Of a DNA stretch of 6,592 bases, positions 4,474 through 6,592 are shown piece by piece (the stretch's first letter is position 1; each line of letters opens with the position of its first letter). The notes below the pieces were generated by a model, which made no database searches, was not told the DNA's origin, and saw nothing but the letters and a program-made list of their open reading frames with translations. The position numbers and the translations under genes are program-made. The stretch is from Desulfotomaculaceae bacterium (GTDB lineage: Bacteria; Bacillota; Desulfotomaculia; Desulfotomaculales; Pelotomaculaceae): contig JAQVLS010000093.1 in the NCBI GenBank assembly GCA_028704035.1, forward strand, positions 1 through 6,592. Reading direction: 5' to 3'.

Positions 4474-5883
4474 ATGTTACTTATTATGTATATGAACGGG
4501 ATTCAGCAAAGTACTGAAGTTGGTTACAAATACTGGTCTCCTGCGGAGACGATGCCGCATCGGGAGATGAAAAAACTTCAGTTGGCGAGATTGCGGGAAC
4601 AAGTAAACTACCTTTGGGATAAAAGTCCATTTTATCGCCAGAAATGGGAGCAAAGTGGTTTTTGTCCAGCTCTATTAAGGACCCTTGATGATATAAGGCG
4701 TATACCCATTCTTCATAAAGAAGAAATAAGGTTAAGCCAGGAAAAAGAACCTCCCTATGGGATGATGAGTATTCCTGACCGCGGGCCTTTCATACGCATA
4801 GGCATGACTTCAGGAACCACCGGTGAACCTGTTATCATACCGTTTAACGAAGAAGATTATTTCGGAGTTTATTGTGCCGGTGCAGTCCGGGCTGTATGGG
4901 CGGCTGGAATAAGAAAGGAAGATATTGTCCACGCTGCTTTTGGTTTCACACCTTTTCTGGGACTGGCTGCGGCTTATGATTGCTGTGAGCATTTAATCGG
5001 CTCCCTAGTGATCCCGGGCGGTATCTGGAACAGCCTGATGCGGTTGACAATGATAAAAAAATTAGGGATAACGGTATTAATGGGTACGCCGACATATCTT
5101 TTGCACCTGGCCAAAGTTGCCGAGGAAAACGGCATTAATGCACGGACCCTGGGAATAAAGACAATTTTAACCGCCGGCGAACCTGGTAAAATGTCCATAC
5201 CAAACACCGGCATCCGTTTGGAAGAAGCGTGGGGAGCCAAAATATTTGATTACTGCGGCACTCAGGAGACACACTATCTGGCCTGGTTGTGTGATGAAGG
5301 CGTAGGACACATGAACGAAGACCTTGCTTATTGCGAGGTATTGAACCCCGAGACTGACGAACCGGTTCCCCCGGGTGAATCTGGAAAACTGGTGGTTACT
5401 GATTTAGTAAGTAAAACTCATCCCTGTATCAGGTACGAAACTGGTGACCTGGTTAAAGGTATAGACGCGGGCGCTACCTGCGCTTGCGGCAGGACGTTGA
5501 GTGTTATGAAAGGATTTATGGGACGGGTAGGAGATGTTATCAAGGTACGCGGCGTGTGCGTATCCGTCGCGGGGATCGAGAACGTGATACGGGGAATACC
5601 GGAATGCTCCGATAGTTATGAATATATAGCGTCAAAAACTGAAAACGGGATGGATAAGATAACGGTACGGGTAGAGCCGAAAAGTGATGTTGATTCCGGA
5701 CTGTGGGATAATATGCGTAAAAAGGTGGCTCAGAAATTACAGCTGTCCTTTATGATTAATATGGATGTGGAAATTTTGCCTCCCGGCACGTTGCCTGTAT
5801 TTGAATTAAAGGCAAAGCGCTTCCGTGACACCAGACCTAAGATAGAAGATAGCAGCGGAGTATCTTGCCTGTCAGCCAAATAA
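4474..5883 (+). CDS. Phenylacetate-CoA ligase-like (PaaK family) adenylate-forming acyl-CoA synthetase
   Basis: A cytoplasmic enzyme of 469 residues expected to activate a carboxylic acid with ATP and CoA through an acyl-adenylate. The N-terminal signature YWSPAETMPHREMKKLQ (20-36) and SPFYR (51-55) are typical of PaaK relatives. The ATP phosphate loop is T112-S-G-T-T-G117. The adenine/substrate motif is DYCGTQE (259-265), replacing the common YG.tE. The ribose-binding motif is YETGD (321-325), C336-x-CGR (338-340) precedes the hinge GRVGDVIKVRG (350-360), and the C-terminal catalytic lysine region is ELKAKRF (444-450). The substrate is not predictable; aryl or short carboxylic acids fit the family. 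ATG 4474 follows a purine-rich AAGAGAAAGAGAG; ATGs at 4486 and 4492 are also possible, giving 465 or 463 residues. An in-frame ATG at 4393 would add 27 Cys/Trp-rich residues absent from the family and overlap the fragment at 4271-4462, so I reject it. It has its own promoter candidate and a strong terminator. Confidence 0.88.
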   Translation: MLLIMYMNGIQQSTEVGYKYWSPAETMPHREMKKLQLARLREQVNYLWDKSPFYRQKWEQSGFCPALLRTLDDIRRIPILHKEEIRLSQEKEPPYGMMSIPDRGPFIRIGMTSGTTGEPVIIPFNEEDYFGVYCAGAVRAVWAAGIRKEDIVHAAFGFTPFLGLAAAYDCCEHLIGSLVIPGGIWNSLMRLTMIKKLGITVLMGTPTYLLHLAKVAEENGINARTLGIKTILTAGEPGKMSIPNTGIRLEEAWGAKIFDYCGTQETHYLAWLCDEGVGHMNEDLAYCEVLNPETDEPVPPGESGKLVVTDLVSKTHPCIRYETGDLVKGIDAGATCACGRTLSVMKGFMGRVGDVIKVRGVCVSVAGIENVIRGIPECSDSYEYIASKTENGMDKITVRVEPKSDVDSGLWDNMRKKVAQKLQLSFMINMDVEILPPGTLPVFELKAKRFRDTRPKIEDSSGVSCLSAK

Positions 5884-5911
5884 CTGTTTAGGTTAGATGT
5901 AAGATATTAAG

Positions 5912-5952
5912 AATAAAAGGCCCTTATCTATATTGGATAAAGGCCTTTTATT
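5912..5952 (+). terminator. Strong, probably bidirectional intrinsic terminator after the CoA ligase
   Basis: AATAAAAGGCC (5912-5922) pairs perfectly over 11 bp with GGCCTTTTATT (5942-5952). Inside, after one mismatch, TTATC (5924-5928) pairs with GATAA (5936-5940) around a 7-base loop. The AT-rich outer stem supplies a T-rich tail on both strands. Confidence 0.9.
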
Positions 5953-5966
5953 GATAATGATTTATT

Positions 5967-6000
5967 AAAACAGATCAAAAGCAAACATGCTGTTTTTTTT
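5967..6000 (+). terminator. Second weak hairpin with T-run
   Basis: AAAACAG (5967-5973) can pair with CTGTTTT (5990-5996), with an inner AGCA/TGCT pairing, followed by more T to 6000. It may back up the stronger terminator just upstream. Confidence 0.35.
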
Positions 6001-6034
6001 ACGCAAGTCATCTTATTATTGGAAGGTGCTTAAA

Positions 6035-6103
6035 GTGAACTGGAAGATAAGTGTTTATGAGGAAAACTGTATAACCAAATTATTTATAGGAAGAACTAAT
6101 TAA
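6035..6103 (+). CDS. Possible 22-residue small protein or leader peptide
   Basis: GTG 6035 has a well-placed ribosome site GGAAGG (6021-6026; 8-base gap). The frame runs 22 codons, beginning MNWKISVYEENC, to TAA at 6101-6103. Its 3' half overlaps the start of repeat copy C, while the matching part of copy B has no such frame. It also lies upstream of promoter C, so it would not be a leader peptide of that transcript. It could be a relic or chance; I know no family. Confidence 0.25.
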   Translation: MNWKISVYEENCITKLFIGRTN

Positions 6104-6200
6104 TGCAATCGTAAACGCATATTTCTCTTTCTTCATTTGGGAATGATAATATAAAATCGGGTTGAGTTGTATGTAGAATTCTGCACCTAGCAGAAGTGGC
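6065..6200 (+). repeat. Upstream repeat copy C (paired with 4145-4270)
   Basis: Partner of copy B with shared ordered blocks (AACTGTAT, AACGCATATTTC, GAATGATAATA, AGTTGT, GAATT...TGCACCT...AG). It also shares ATAGG-N13-TGCAATCGTAA-N5-TATTTC with copy A (2449-2488), at identical spacing. C is thus the copy that links A and B. Confidence 0.6.
6104..6150 (+). promoter_or_regulatory. Promoter element copy C for the CoA-transferase
   Basis: The box TGCAATCGTAA (6104-6114) is followed 19 bases from its start by a weak -35 TTCTCT (6123-6128), then 16 bases to the -10 GATAAT (6145-6150). The expected start is near 6157, about 177 bases before ATG 6334. The poor -35 beside a conserved upstream box suggests activator dependence. 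Confidence 0.5.
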
Positions 6201-6265
6201 TATACCATTTAGATAATTGGAAGAGAGGTGAATTGTTCACAAATACAAGATAACCTTGAGTTATC
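6179..6265 (+). promoter_or_regulatory. Leader with three inverted repeats before the CoA-transferase
   Basis: Perfect inverted repeats lie in a row: TTCTGC/GCAGAA (6179-6184 / 6190-6195), GTGAA/TTCAC (6228-6232 / 6236-6240) and GATAAC/GTTATC (6249-6254 / 6260-6265). None is followed by a T-run, so they are not terminators. They could be protein sites or RNA structure in the 5' leader. Confidence 0.3.
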
Positions 6266-6333
6266 ATGTATTTAGTTATTAGGATTGTCAAAGGTGTTTT
6301 CAATGAAACCATAATTTGAAGGGAGAAGAGATA

Positions 6334-6592
6334 ATGGCAAAAATTATTAGCCCGCAAGAAGCGGCAGCGTTGGTTAAAGACGGCGCACACGTATCATGGA
6401 CAACAGCAGGTTTGTGCGGATTTCCTGAAGAATTGGCGATAGCCCTTGAGAATCGCTTTATGGAAACCGGACATCCCAAAGATTTGTGGAACATGCACAG
6501 CTGTGGCTGCGGCGACTGGAAGACCAGAGGAATGGGCCATATAGGAAACGAAGGTATGTCCATAAGGCATACTGCCGCGCATATTGGCGAGG
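6334..6592 (+). CDS. Family I CoA-transferase (acetate/propionate CoA-transferase type), N-terminal part, truncated by window
   Basis: ATG 6334 follows a clear ribosome site AAGGGAG (6319-6325); 86 codons are seen before the window ends. The start MAKIISPQEAAALVKDGAHV and the segments FPEELAIALENRF (30-42), ETGHP (44-48), GCGDWKTRG (58-66) and IGNEGM (70-75) match the first domain of CoA-transferases that move CoA between an acyl-CoA and a free carboxylate such as acetate or propionate. The catalytic glutamate lies in the later part, outside the window. Residues 53-59 (NMHSCGC) are richer in Cys and His than the usual 'aaG.GDg' version, so the substrate may differ from acetate or propionate. 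The shared promoter element and the ligase upstream suggest a role in the same acyl-CoA metabolism. It is probably the first gene of a unit that continues beyond the window. Confidence 0.85.
   Translation, partial: MAKIISPQEAAALVKDGAHVSWTTAGLCGFPEELAIALENRFMETGHPKDLWNMHSCGCGDWKTRGMGHIGNEGMSIRHTAAHIGE

Larger units (their letters stand above)
5884..6333. other. Spacer between the CoA ligase and the CoA-transferase
   Basis: 450 bases holding a strong terminator (5912-5952), a second weak hairpin with T-run (5967-6000), a possible 22-codon frame (6035-6103), upstream repeat and promoter copy C (6065-6200) and three short inverted repeats in the leader. No full-sized gene is seen. Confidence 0.75.

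Noticed and set aside
3966..6333. Sigma-54 (-24/-12) promoters, T-box or metabolite riboswitches in the long spacers
   Set aside because: No GG-N10-GC pair in the right setting, no T-box core sequence and no riboswitch consensus that I recognise.
6187..6582. Overlapping minus-strand open frames
   Set aside because: They are antisense to the clear CoA-transferase start and its leader, and show no family features.

Overview
The window looks like chromosomal DNA from an anaerobic, Gram-positive Clostridia-type bacterium, most likely the Peptococcaceae/Desulfotomaculum-Pelotomaculum neighbourhood. This is an inference from purine-rich AGGGGG-type Shine-Dalgarno sites, several TTG starts, moderate GC with AT-rich spacers, and gene content (ferredoxin-type glutamate synthase, iron-sulfur flavoprotein, acyl-CoA ligase and CoA-transferase). 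All supported genes are on the + strand. I see no tRNA, rRNA, CRISPR array, transposase or phage gene.

Layout. (1) 1-370: the 3' end of an FMN-binding glutamate synthase-type protein and its intrinsic terminator. (2) 482-1228: a ParB/Spo0J-family protein with no ParA beside it. (3) 1467-2414: a cation diffusion facilitator (CDF) metal exporter with an extra Cys-rich C-terminal tail. (4) 2449-3914: a promoter element (copy A), a collapsed metallo-beta-lactamase-fold gene that keeps only its two ends, an iron-sulfur flavoprotein carrying an extra zinc-ribbon-like C-terminal part, and a small basic protein of unknown function. (5) 3915-4473: a long spacer with hairpins, promoter element copy B and a possible decayed coding fragment. 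(6) 4474-5883: a phenylacetate-CoA-ligase-like adenylate-forming enzyme, closed by a strong terminator at 5912-5952. (7) 5953-6333: a spacer with promoter element copy C and a hairpin-rich leader. (8) 6334-6592: the start of a family I CoA-transferase that runs off the window.

The signal most worth a second look lies between the genes. Three related sequences (about 2449-2514, 4145-4270 and 6065-6200) share a fixed layout: a TGCAATCG-like box, then exactly 19 nt later (start to start) a TTC-type -35, then 16-17 nt to an A/T-rich -10. They precede the flavoprotein cluster, the CoA ligase and the CoA-transferase. Copies B and C resemble each other over roughly 125-135 bp. This suggests that these transcription units share a regulator, and that the ligase and transferase act in the same acyl-CoA (carboxylic acid activation) process although a terminator separates them. 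The regulator and the substrate cannot be read from this window.
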